This document shows positions 32,792 through 41,328 of a DNA stretch of 64,000 bases, piece by piece. Made by a program: the position numbers and the translations under genes. Under the pieces are notes generated by a model. It saw nothing but the letters and a program-made list of their open reading frames with translations. It was not told the DNA's origin and ran no database searches. Origin of the DNA: Pseudomonas tensinigenes. GTDB lineage: Bacteria; Pseudomonadota; Gammaproteobacteria; Pseudomonadales; Pseudomonadaceae. The DNA lies in NCBI RefSeq assembly GCF_014268445.2, contig NZ_CP077089.1, positions 3,465,501-3,529,500 of the forward strand, in the 5' to 3' direction. The first letter of the stretch is position 1, and the number at the start of each line of letters is the position of its first letter.

Positions 32792-34027
32792 TCAGCCAAC
32801 AGACTTCAACGGGATGGGGCCTTTGAGCCGATCCATCATGGTCGCGCAATACCAGTCATCGAACTGACAAACGCCAGTCTCGGCGGTTTCCGAATAAGGC
32901 CCCGGCTCGTACGACGGCGAGGTCACGCCACGCTGGGTGCCCTCGACCAACGTGCGGTCCTGATCGTTGGTGGCAATCCAGACCTTGGTCAGGCGCTCGA
33001 GATCGTAATCAACGCCTTCCACTGCGCTTTCGGGTACCAGCCATTTGGTGGTGACCAATGTTTCCGTGGCGCTGATTGGCAGAACGCGGAAGCTCAGCGC
33101 ATGGTCACCGAGGAAGTGATTCCAGGTGGAGGGGTAGTGGAAGTACAGCAGCGCACCGATGTCCGTTTCAGCCGTCTTGTCCAGGCGACCGGCAACGGCC
33201 GGTTTGCCGTCCATGGTGTAGCTGACGGCACCGGATGACAGCGGAATACGGGTCATGCGGAACTGACCATTGATATCCATCACCAGACGGCTTGGTAACC
33301 CGGCGCTTTCGCACTTGGACCAGTAAGCCGATAGCTCTGGATCATCTTCGCCACTGACGCCGCCCACCGAAAGGTTATCGACGAACGAGTGCAGCAGCTC
33401 CGGGTGTGAGCCGTCGCAGTGATAGCACTCGCGATTGTTTTCGAAGACCAGTTTCCAGTTGCCTTTCTCGATGATGTTCGATTCGAACGCCACTTTGCAG
33501 TTTTCAAGGTAATGCGGCGCGATGAAAGGGCTGACGGCTTTGCGGAAACCTTCGAAATCAGGAGCCTTGGCGGCCACGCAGACATAAATGTAGGTATCGA
33601 CGATCTCGCAGTGAACGCTTTTCAGACTGTATTGGGATTTGTCGAAATCCTGGCCCATGTTGCCGGCGAACAACAGGTTGCCATCCAGCTCGTACGTCCA
33701 CTTGTGATACGGGCAAACCATCTTCGCCACTTTGCCGTGATCGGCCTCGCAGATTTTTGCGCCACGGTGACGGCAGGCGTTATGGAATGCCCGGACCTCG
33801 CCGTCTTTGCCGCGTACCACTGCGACGGGATAGTCACCGATCTGTAGAGTGAAATACTGCCCCGGCTTGGTGATTTCAAAGGTGTGGCCGGCGAAGATCC
33901 AGTCCTTGTGCCAGATCTGCTCAAGGTCCTGACGGTAAACGCTTTCATTGCTGTAAAGAGCGCCTGGCAGCGAGTGCCAGGCTTTACGCTGTGCAATCAG
34001 GTCAAAAACGCTTTCTTTATAGTTCAT
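32792..34027 (-). CDS. Rieske-type quaternary-amine oxygenase, GbcA/Stc2-like
   Basis: The 411-residue protein has a Rieske domain with C85-x-H87 (ACRHRG) and C105-x-x-H108 (CPYHKW). Its catalytic motif ENNRECYHCDGSH (E200, H203, H208) places glutamate where most Rieske oxygenases bridge with aspartate. That feature, plus the overall similarity (IWHKDWIFAGHTFEI, HKWTYELDGNLLFAG), fits the GbcA/Stc2/CntA group, which demethylates betaines or cleaves carnitine. Its partner reductase (GbcB-type flavin/2Fe-2S protein) is not in the window and must be supplied elsewhere. It is downstream of the MmgE/PrpD gene (gap 94 bp) and shares the island with a ProVWX importer. The substrate is not known. Confidence 0.9.
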   Translation of the reverse strand: MNYKESVFDLIAQRKAWHSLPGALYSNESVYRQDLEQIWHKDWIFAGHTFEITKPGQYFTLQIGDYPVAVVRGKDGEVRAFHNACRHRGAKICEADHGKVAKMVCPYHKWTYELDGNLLFAGNMGQDFDKSQYSLKSVHCEIVDTYIYVCVAAKAPDFEGFRKAVSPFIAPHYLENCKVAFESNIIEKGNWKLVFENNRECYHCDGSHPELLHSFVDNLSVGGVSGEDDPELSAYWSKCESAGLPSRLVMDINGQFRMTRIPLSSGAVSYTMDGKPAVAGRLDKTAETDIGALLYFHYPSTWNHFLGDHALSFRVLPISATETLVTTKWLVPESAVEGVDYDLERLTKVWIATNDQDRTLVEGTQRGVTSPSYEPGPYSETAETGVCQFDDWYCATMMDRLKGPIPLKSVG

Positions 34028-34121
34028 TGTTATCCTCCCATAGGCGACATGGGTCTCAGCCTATATGGCCGAAGACAGACGTCACAAACGACATTTGCTG
34101 TGGGCAATTCATGTGTTGGCG

Positions 34122-35483
34122 TTATCGATGCAGGCCTGACTGGAGTGGTGGGACTTCGTGAAAAATCAGTTCCAAAGCAGTAATGGCGCAACTGGATTGA
34201 GCGATGTGTTTGATCGCTGTTTTCACCTCGGCACTGCGCTCTACACCGAGACCGCTGGCGAACAGATCAAATTTCTGGCTCAGCTCTTCAGCACTCAAAG
34301 CCGTTTCGGGATCGCCCCGCGCGGCGGTGACCGGACTCACCAGCACGGCACCGTTCTTCAGCGTAATGGTTAATCTGGAGAGAATTTCGGCGGGAAAGCG
34401 GGCCGAGATATCGGCGGCTTCGACGACTTCGATACGGCGGCTCAATGCCAGAATGTCTTCGGCAAAAATCGCCGCCCCGGTGACTTCCTCCGGACCGACC
34501 TTGCCCCGCACAATCAGTGCTGCCAGCGGGAAGGCCAAGGCGTACTGCGCCTGGTCGGCATCACTCGGCACGTGGCCCTGTAAACACATCGACTCGTAGA
34601 ACGTTTCCACGCGAACGGTTTCAATCGAATCCGTATCAAGCTCAGGGGTTTCCCGCAGCAAATCGAGCATGGCGGTCAGCGCCGGTTGTGCCCAGCGGCA
34701 AACTGGCCAGGGTTTGAAGTACTGACTGTCGATCTCCCAGCGTGCACCGATGTCGTTCCAGTATTCGGCGACGGTGACGTCTTCAACCGTTTCTGCCGGT
34801 GCACCGGTGATGCCTTCCCGGGCCATGAGCAGCGCATTCAATCCGGCAAATGCCCCTGCACCGTGGGCATCGCGCAGCATGGTCGGCGCTTGCACCACGC
34901 GCATCATTGGACAGCGTGCGCTGAAGTACTCGGCGATGCCCAAGGCATGGCGAAAGGACGGTTCATCAAAGCCCAGCAAGCGTGCCCCGGCGCAGACAAC
35001 GCCCAGCGCGGAAAAACCACCCGATGCGTGATAAGTCGGCGAGGTCGCCATCAAGGCCGAACCTGCCCGCAGTGCCGTTTCATAACCGATGCACAGGGCG
35101 GTGAGCAGTTCATGGCCGCTGATCGACTGGCTTTGATGATGCAGCGCATCGGCGAGGGCAAGTACGGCGGGAACAACGGTCGCTCCGGCGTGCCCCTTGG
35201 ATTTGAAGTGGCCTTCATGGGCGTCGAGGCTGTCAGCGCTGAAACCTCCGGCCCAAGCCGCACCAAGCACATTGACACGCTGCCCGGCAAAGATCAGGCG
35301 ACTGCTGTAAGCGCCCGCCGGGTAATGCTGTTCGGCAAAACGCCGCATCGCGATACTGGTGTCATTGCTGGCCGCGCCGGCCATGACGCCGACGATATCC
35401 AGCAGACTGTCTTGCACGATTGCACGGGTCTTGAACGGGGCATCGAGGAAATCAAAGTCGCGACAGAATTCGAAGAGTGACAT
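34122..35483 (-). CDS. MmgE/PrpD family protein
   Basis: The 453-residue protein matches MmgE/PrpD, the family of 2-methylcitrate dehydratase, cis-aconitate decarboxylase and iminodisuccinate epimerase. It shows SLDAHEGHFKSKGHAGATVVPAVLALAD, ATSPTYHASGGFSALGV and FKPWPVCRWAQPALTAML. It has AAGG-type ribosome spacing from the start at 35483. It is located between a LysR regulator (divergent side) and the betaine-type Rieske gene, so it probably processes a product of the same pathway, perhaps as an isomerase or dehydratase. No catalytic assignment is safe. Confidence 0.88.
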   Translation of the reverse strand: MSLFEFCRDFDFLDAPFKTRAIVQDSLLDIVGVMAGAASNDTSIAMRRFAEQHYPAGAYSSRLIFAGQRVNVLGAAWAGGFSADSLDAHEGHFKSKGHAGATVVPAVLALADALHHQSQSISGHELLTALCIGYETALRAGSALMATSPTYHASGGFSALGVVCAGARLLGFDEPSFRHALGIAEYFSARCPMMRVVQAPTMLRDAHGAGAFAGLNALLMAREGITGAPAETVEDVTVAEYWNDIGARWEIDSQYFKPWPVCRWAQPALTAMLDLLRETPELDTDSIETVRVETFYESMCLQGHVPSDADQAQYALAFPLAALIVRGKVGPEEVTGAAIFAEDILALSRRIEVVEAADISARFPAEILSRLTITLKNGAVLVSPVTAARGDPETALSAEELSQKFDLFASGLGVERSAEVKTAIKHIAQSSCAITALELIFHEVPPLQSGLHR

Positions 35484-35624
35484 TCAACAATCCCTTCCTG
35501 TGAGTTGAGCCGAACCGATCATGGCCGGCGCGGCTCAACAATGAGCCAGGGGGAGGGTGCCGCTCTAGCAACATTTTCGTCGGGCTATTGATAACCAAAT
35601 CGCCCGACGCTTGTGCAGGCTGGA

Positions 35625-36584
35625 TTAACGGCGGGGAAACTTCGCCAGAATCCATTCGCGAAAACGCCGCAGTTCATCTTCGTTTTCGGAGCTTTCGCGA
35701 CAGCTCAGGTAGTGCCAACTGTTGCGCAATTGCACCTGCTGCTCGATCGGTCGCACCAACAGGCCTTGCTGCACCAATCCCGTGACCAAGTGATTCCAGC
35801 CCAACGCAATGCCCTGATGGGTCAGGACCATGCTGATCAGCAGGTTGTAGTCGTTGGCATTGAAGATCTGCGGACTGTTCGGCGGACGGTCATCGATATC
35901 GATGGCCTGAAACGCTAGCCACACGCCCCAGTCGACATGCTCGGCGACTTGCGAGCGGCCATAGGGACTCAGATTGAGCAGGGCCGAATCGCGCACGCCT
36001 TCGATCGTCGAAATTTCCGGGTGTTTCTCCAGATACTGCGGGGTGCACACCGGGTAAATCACGTCGTGGCACAACGGGTAGCTTCTATAACCGTCACGGA
36101 TGCGCGAAATCTTGGTGATGAAGATGTCCGGCTGCACACCGGGTTCCATGGTCAGAAAGTTCTGCGTGGTGATCAGGTTGAGTTCGATGTCCGGGCACTG
36201 GGCGAAGAACTCCTGCAGATGATTCGACAGCCACAGCGCGGAAAAGGCCGGCGAGCAACAAACGGTGAGGACCTTCTTGGTCGACTGACTGCTGCGGATG
36301 CGTTCGGCAGCCTGGGCGATGTTGACGAACGACAGCTGCGCGGCATCGAAGAACACCGCGCCGGCGGCCGTCAGTTCCACCGCACGACCGACCCGGGTAA
36401 ACAGCTGCGCGCCCAGATAGCTTTCCAGCTCACGGATCTGCCGGCTGATGGCGGCTTGGGAAACGCACAACGCCTCGGCCGCACGGGTAAAGCTTTCGTA
36501 TTTGGCCGCGGCGACAAATGCCTTCACAGCCCTCAAGGACGGCATTTTCAGCAGGATGGTGTCAGGGTCGACATGCTTGCTCAT
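35625..36584 (-). CDS. LysR-family regulator (GcvA-like)
   Basis: The 319-residue protein has the GcvA-type HTH (about 14-75: AVKAFVAAAKYESFTRAAEAL, VSQAAISRQIRELESYLG) and an effector domain with CCSPAFSALWLSNHLQEF. It lies between the leftward MmgE/Rieske genes (141 bp away) and the divergent ABC importer. The intergenic region contains the perfect palindrome at 36734-36752 that fits a LysR operator, so it probably controls the whole island. Confidence 0.9.
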   Translation of the reverse strand: MSKHVDPDTILLKMPSLRAVKAFVAAAKYESFTRAAEALCVSQAAISRQIRELESYLGAQLFTRVGRAVELTAAGAVFFDAAQLSFVNIAQAAERIRSSQSTKKVLTVCCSPAFSALWLSNHLQEFFAQCPDIELNLITTQNFLTMEPGVQPDIFITKISRIRDGYRSYPLCHDVIYPVCTPQYLEKHPEISTIEGVRDSALLNLSPYGRSQVAEHVDWGVWLAFQAIDIDDRPPNSPQIFNANDYNLLISMVLTHQGIALGWNHLVTGLVQQGLLVRPIEQQVQLRNSWHYLSCRESSENEDELRRFREWILAKFPRR

Positions 36585-36733
36585 TCGTACACTCTCCTAA
36601 CGATACAGCTCCCCAACGAAGCGCGAGGAGGGTAACGGAACCGTGCGGGGAGGGCTACGCGAGCGTCGCTGTGGGGATAGACCCGGTCGCTCATGGTGCT
36701 GACGCGGCACTCGGCAGTGGCAGCCGTCGCAAC

Positions 36734-36752
36734 CGATAACCCGACGTTATCG
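36734..36752. promoter_or_regulatory. Perfect palindrome, likely LysR operator of the betaine island
   Basis: CGATAAC-CCGAC-GTTATCG is an exact 7-5-7 inverted repeat containing TAA-N7-TTA, the T-N11-A pattern of LysR sites. It lies in the 269-bp gap between the leftward LysR gene and the leader ORF, close to both promoters. Its 5-bp centre matches the one at 21600-21620, beside another GcvA-like LysR. Confidence 0.7.
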
Positions 36753-36853
36753 AATTGCCCCTGTAAATGTAGTTGGATTAAGCGGGGTGATGCTAATAGA
36801 TTTGAAACATCCCTTTTTCCTGGGACCTCAAAAATAATAAAAGGAAGCCCGTC

Positions 36854-36955
36854 GTGAAGACATCTATTCATTACCGCTGCCGCTTACAATTATTTTTGCT
36901 CGTTTGCCTGTCGCTTAATGCGAAAGATGCACGATGCGAAGGAGGCAAGGTATGA
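36854..36955 (+). CDS. Possible short leader peptide overlapping the ABC ATPase gene
   Basis: A 33-codon frame starts at GTG 36854, has AAGGAAG 7 bp upstream, and ends in TGA 36953-36955, sharing ATGA with the ATPase start. The peptide has a hydrophobic core (LQLFLLVCLSL) and three cysteines. It is too short to be sure it is real. If translated, it would couple to the ATPase gene. Confidence 0.35.
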   Translation: MKTSIHYRCRLQLFLLVCLSLNAKDARCEGGKV

Positions 36956-37986
36956 CAAGTTCCGACGAGATCATCTGCGTAAAGAATGTTTTCAAAGTCT
37001 TCGGTACGCAGCCAGCACTTGCCATGAAAATGGTTAAAGAAGGCGCATCAAAAGCAGAAGTATTCAAAAAGACCGGTCAGGCGATTGGTGTTTTTGATGC
37101 CAACTTCTCTGTTCGCCGCGGTGAGATTTTCGTGATCATGGGTATGTCCGGTTCGGGCAAATCGACCATGGTCCGATTGTTCAACCGGCTGATCGAACCG
37201 ACCTCCGGCCAGATCTTTCTCAATGGCAAGGAAATCACCGGTCTGGGCGACAAGGACTTGTTGCAGGTTCGCCGCAAAGACATGGGCATGGTCTTCCAGT
37301 CGTTTGCTTTGATGCCGCACATGAGTGTCATCGACAACGTTAGCTTCGGTCTGGAAATCAGCGGTGTCAGCGAGAAAGAACGCTACTGCCGCGCGATGGG
37401 CGCACTGGAGCAGGTCGGACTTTCGGGGCAGGAACTGAGCTTTCCTCACCAACTCTCCGGCGGCATGCAGCAACGTGTCGGCCTGGCCCGCGCGCTGGCC
37501 AATGATCCCGCCATTCTGCTGATGGACGAAGCGTTCTCGGCACTCGATCCGATGATTCGCAGCGAGATGCAGGGCGAACTGATCAAGCTCCAGGCCGAGC
37601 AGGATCGCACGATCATTTTTATCTCCCACGATATTGAAGAAGCGGTTCGCATCGGTCACCGCATTGCGATCATGGAAGGCGGGCGCGTGGTGCAAATCGG
37701 CACGCCGCGTGAACTTCTGTGCAACCCGGTGAATAAATATGTGCGTGATTTCTTTAATGGTTTCGACACCAGTCGCATTCTGAAAGCGGGTGATATCGCG
37801 CAACAGGATTGCAATGTCGCTTATATACCGGGCGGGCAAATACCGATTAAAGCGGAAGCGTCTCTTCGCGACATCTTTCATCTGGTTGCCGCCTCGGCAA
37901 CTCCCATGCCGGTGGTGGATGAAGTTGGCCTTTATAAAGGTTCGATTTCGCAAGGCCATCTTCTGAGCTGTCTGTGTAATAGCTGA
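36952..37986 (+). CDS. Glycine betaine/proline-type ABC importer, ATP-binding subunit (ProV-like)
   Basis: The 344-residue protein starts at ATG 36952 (GGAGG 6 bp upstream); an upstream ATG at 36934 lacks one. It has Walker A GMSGSGKST, Q-loop VFQSFALMPHMSV, signature LSGGMQQRVGLARAL, Walker B ILLMDEAFSALDP and H-loop IFISHD. The N-terminal extension FKVFGTQPALAMKM is typical of ProV/OpuA. The C-terminal tail (about 265-344) is a short, degenerate CBS-like stretch, shorter than E. coli ProV (400 residues). It drives uptake with the permease and binding protein that follow. Confidence 0.92.
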   Translation: MTSSDEIICVKNVFKVFGTQPALAMKMVKEGASKAEVFKKTGQAIGVFDANFSVRRGEIFVIMGMSGSGKSTMVRLFNRLIEPTSGQIFLNGKEITGLGDKDLLQVRRKDMGMVFQSFALMPHMSVIDNVSFGLEISGVSEKERYCRAMGALEQVGLSGQELSFPHQLSGGMQQRVGLARALANDPAILLMDEAFSALDPMIRSEMQGELIKLQAEQDRTIIFISHDIEEAVRIGHRIAIMEGGRVVQIGTPRELLCNPVNKYVRDFFNGFDTSRILKAGDIAQQDCNVAYIPGGQIPIKAEASLRDIFHLVAASATPMPVVDEVGLYKGSISQGHLLSCLCNS

Positions 37987-38036
37987 ACTGCGAATAATCA
38001 GAATTGATTTACCGCTTCTGAGGGCGAGGTAGCACC

Positions 38037-38990
38037 ATGTCAGACTTCAACTTTCTAGATCCTTTCCAAAGTTTAAATATTCCTTTGGGATCCTGGGTGG
38101 AAACCGCCCTTAAATATCTGGTGCATAACTTCAGGGAAGTGTTTCGCTCGATCCGTTGGCCGGTCGATCAAGTGCTGGACGGTGTGCAGTGGGGACTGCT
38201 GTCGGTTCCGCCGACGGTGTTCATCATCATTGCCGGACTGATCAGTTGGCAGATTGGCGGCAAGCGCATCGCCATTTTCAGCGTCGCAACCCTCACCGGG
38301 CTTGGACTGATCGGTGTGTGGAGCGATGCGATGGTCACGCTGGCCCTGGTACTGACATCGCTGTTGTTCTGCGCAGTGATCGGCATACCGCTGGGCATCC
38401 TGTGTGCGCGCAGTGATCGCACGGAAATGATCATCCGTCCGGTACTGGATACCATGCAAACACTGCCGGCGTTCGTCTACCTGGTGCCGGTGGTGATGCT
38501 CTTTGGTATCGGCAACGTCCCCGGTGTGATCGTCACCATCATCTTTTCCGTCGCGCCACTGGTGCGGCTGACCAACCTTGGTATTCGTCAGGTCCCGGCG
38601 GACAAGGTCGAAGCCGCTCGAGCGTTTGGCTGCACGGCTACGCAAATGCTGATGAAGGTGCAGTTGCCGTTGGCGGCGCCGACGATGATGGCCGGCCTCA
38701 ACCAGACACTGATGCTGTCGCTGTCGATGGTGGTCGTCGCCTCGATGATTTCGGTGGGCGGTCTGGGCTTGATGGTGTTGAGCGGCATCGGCCGCCTCGA
38801 CATGGGCCTGGCCAGCGTCGGCGGCGCCGGCCTGGTGCTGCTCGCGGTATTCCTTGACCGACTGACCCAGGCAATGGGTGAGCGCAGCAGCGATCTGGCC
38901 TCCGGTCAGCGCTGGTATGAAAGCGGCCCGGTGGGGCTGGTCATGAAACTGAAGAAAAAGAAGAACGTTGCACGTCCAGTTACGAATTGA
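38037..38990 (+). CDS. Quaternary-amine ABC importer, permease subunit (ProW-like)
   Basis: The 317-residue protein has an N-terminal amphipathic region, then about six membrane helices and the permease EAA-type segment LGIRQVPADKVEAARAFGCTA. DTMQTLPAFVYLVP and GLNQTLMLSLSMVVVASMISVGGLG match ProW. It follows the ATPase gene by 50 bp and precedes the binding protein by 43 bp. It forms the membrane channel of the importer. Confidence 0.92.
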   Translation: MSDFNFLDPFQSLNIPLGSWVETALKYLVHNFREVFRSIRWPVDQVLDGVQWGLLSVPPTVFIIIAGLISWQIGGKRIAIFSVATLTGLGLIGVWSDAMVTLALVLTSLLFCAVIGIPLGILCARSDRTEMIIRPVLDTMQTLPAFVYLVPVVMLFGIGNVPGVIVTIIFSVAPLVRLTNLGIRQVPADKVEAARAFGCTATQMLMKVQLPLAAPTMMAGLNQTLMLSLSMVVVASMISVGGLGLMVLSGIGRLDMGLASVGGAGLVLLAVFLDRLTQAMGERSSDLASGQRWYESGPVGLVMKLKKKKNVARPVTN

Positions 38991-39033
38991 GTTGGCCTGC
39001 TCACCCCATTAAAAATTCCAAGCGTGGTGAAAC

Positions 39034-40056
39034 ATGAAACTGACAAATCTCAAGAAAAGCGTGGTTGCGAGCCTGGTAGCTTCAGTGTTTGGCACCTTGT
39101 TGTGCTCGGCGGCCGACGCGGCCGACGCCAACAAACCCGGTGCCGGTGTTTCGATTACGCCGATCTTCCCGACCATCGCCGAAGAGCGCTTCCGTGGTGA
39201 AGTGGTGATCGCCGGTCTGAAAGAGCTGGGCTACGACGTCAAACAGCCGAAAGAAGTCGACTACCCGGCGATGTTCCTCGCGCTGTCTTACGGCGATGCG
39301 GACTTCACCGTGCATGAATGGGAACACCTGCACCAAGCGTTTTATGAGAAGGCCGGCGGCGATGACGTGATGGTCAAGGTCGGGCAAATCATGAAGGGCG
39401 TGCTGCAGGGCTACATGATCGACAAGAAGACGGCCGAGGCTTATCAGATCAAGGATCTGTCGGACTTGAAGAAACCCGAAATCGCCAAACTCTTTGACAG
39501 CAACGGTGACGGCAAGGCTGACCTGACAGGCTGCAACCCGGGTTGGGGCTGCGAGATCATGGTCGAACACCACATGAAAGCCTATGGCTTGGGCCCAACC
39601 GTGGTCGACAACCGCGGTTCGTACTTCGCGTTGATGGCAGACACCATTGCGCGTTTCCAGCAAGGCAAACCCGTGCTGTTCTTCACCTGGGTTCCGCAGT
39701 GGATCGCCAGTGTTCTGGTAGAAGGGCGTGACGTGGTCTGGTTGCCGGTGCCTTTCACTTCGCTGCCGGATGGCAAGGAAAGCAAGGACACCTTCCATGA
39801 CGGCAAGAACCTCGGTTTCCCGGTGGACACGATCAATGCCGTCATGAGCAAAGAGTTCGCCGAGAAGAACCCGGTGGCGCGCAAATTCCTCTCTGAAGTC
39901 AGCATCCCGACAGCCGCTGAAAGTGCGCAAAACCTGCGCATGCAGAACGGTGAAAAGTCGCTCGCTGACATCAAGCGTCATGCCGCGGAATGGATCAAGG
40001 CCAACCAGCAAGCCTATGACGGTTGGTTGAGTGACGCCCGGGCGGCAGCGAAGTAA
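39034..40056 (+). CDS. Quaternary-amine ABC importer, periplasmic binding protein (ProX-like)
   Basis: The 340-residue protein has a signal peptide (cleavage near ADA-ADA). The mature part matches E. coli ProX closely, including SNGDGKADLTGCNPGWGCE. The three tryptophans of the ProX aromatic box all appear to be present, in VHEWEHLH, NPGWGC and FTWVPQW. It should bind a trimethylammonium or dimethylammonium group by cation-pi contacts. This is the strongest sign that the island imports a betaine or related quaternary amine. Which one is not visible. Confidence 0.93.
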   Translation: MKLTNLKKSVVASLVASVFGTLLCSAADAADANKPGAGVSITPIFPTIAEERFRGEVVIAGLKELGYDVKQPKEVDYPAMFLALSYGDADFTVHEWEHLHQAFYEKAGGDDVMVKVGQIMKGVLQGYMIDKKTAEAYQIKDLSDLKKPEIAKLFDSNGDGKADLTGCNPGWGCEIMVEHHMKAYGLGPTVVDNRGSYFALMADTIARFQQGKPVLFFTWVPQWIASVLVEGRDVVWLPVPFTSLPDGKESKDTFHDGKNLGFPVDTINAVMSKEFAEKNPVARKFLSEVSIPTAAESAQNLRMQNGEKSLADIKRHAAEWIKANQQAYDGWLSDARAAAK

Positions 40057-40143
40057 TCGGTTCGACCACGGTTTGGCGGCGGGCGGTGCCAGTCGCCACA
40101 CCCCAAAGTTGTCGTTTCAGTGAAGGTGAGCGGGTGACGCAAG

Positions 40144-41202
40144 ATGGAAACGTTCCAGAGTCCGTTGAAACAACAGAACATCGGCTTTCGCCCATCCACC
40201 GTGATGTCGGGCCATGAACGTGTGGTGCGGGTGGCGTTTATCCTGCTCGATCATTTTTCGTTGACGACCCTTTCAACGGCGATGGATGCCCTGGCCACTG
40301 GAAACCTGATCAATGGCGAAACGATTTACCAGGTGTCGACCTACTCACTGCAGGGCGGGCTGGTTGAAAGTGATATCGGCGTGTCGCTGGCCTCGCAAAG
40401 ACTGGTGGCGGAAGGCTTCAGTCATGATGCAGTGATTGTCGTCGGAGGCCAGCGCGTGCGGCTTGCCGCGCAGCCAGTGCTGCGCCGAGTGCTGAAGAAG
40501 TCCTCGGGCAAAGGGATCGTTGCCGGTTGCTGGAATGCCGCGTTTTATCTCGCCGATGCCGGTTTGCTCGAGACTGGAGACTTTGCTTGTCACAGCGACA
40601 GCTGCGGACTGCTCTATGAATATTTCCCGCAGTTGAAGGTATCGACTCGCGAGTTTATTTGCACACAGCGCCGGGCCACTTGCGCCAACGCTCATTCAGC
40701 GCTGGATATGACCTTGGCGATCATGCAGGAACTGGGTGCGCACAACGATGCGCCATTGGTTGATGAAATAAAAAGGGTTCACCAGTCTGGACATCTTCAA
40801 CCGAAGACTGCCGACAGTCTGCGCTGTTCAGCGATTCCCAAGCCTTTGAACATCGCGCTCGACTTGATGGAAAAAAACATTGAGGAACCGTTGGAAATTG
40901 ACGCAATCGCCAGCCAGGTTGGCGTGTCTCGCCGGCAACTGGAAAGACGGTTTGCCCGCTATCTCAATGCTGCACCGAATCGCTACTACCTGGAACTGCG
41001 TTTGACTCGGGCCCGGCAATTGATTGTGCAAAGTGATCGTTCGTTGACGGATGTGGCACTGGCCACCGGGTTTGTCAGCTATCCGCACTTCTATAAACGC
41101 TTCAAGGATCTGTTTGGCTTACCGCCCATGACCTTCAGGGATTACTACTACGCCAACGACTATGCCAGTAGCGGACGTTATGCCGTGGCGGCCAGTTTTT
41201 AA
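40144..41202 (+). CDS. AraC-family regulator, GlxA/GbdR type
   Basis: The 352-residue protein has an N-terminal DJ-1/PfpI-like (glutamine amidotransferase class I-like) domain (about 20-195, with AGCWNAAFYLADAGLLE). A C-terminal AraC DNA-binding domain has two HTH motifs (about 240-335: IASQVGVSRRQLERRFARYL, DVALATGFVSYPHFYKRFK). Proteins of this group (GbdR, CdhR, SouR, ArgR) regulate betaine, carnitine, sarcosine and arginine catabolism in Pseudomonas. It follows the importer, 87 bp downstream, in the middle of the catabolic island, so it probably induces the genes on sensing the substrate. It may work alongside the LysR. Confidence 0.9.
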   Translation: METFQSPLKQQNIGFRPSTVMSGHERVVRVAFILLDHFSLTTLSTAMDALATGNLINGETIYQVSTYSLQGGLVESDIGVSLASQRLVAEGFSHDAVIVVGGQRVRLAAQPVLRRVLKKSSGKGIVAGCWNAAFYLADAGLLETGDFACHSDSCGLLYEYFPQLKVSTREFICTQRRATCANAHSALDMTLAIMQELGAHNDAPLVDEIKRVHQSGHLQPKTADSLRCSAIPKPLNIALDLMEKNIEEPLEIDAIASQVGVSRRQLERRFARYLNAAPNRYYLELRLTRARQLIVQSDRSLTDVALATGFVSYPHFYKRFKDLFGLPPMTFRDYYYANDYASSGRYAVAASF

Positions 41203-41328
41203 AACAAACAGTCAGTCGTCACTGTTTGCGCAAGTGCCAGTTTTGCAAGTTTCCGGATCAACGCCACTGCGTGCGTTTGCTTTGTGCCGCGTGCGTTTTG
41301 CAACTTCAACGATTAACGGTTCAACACT

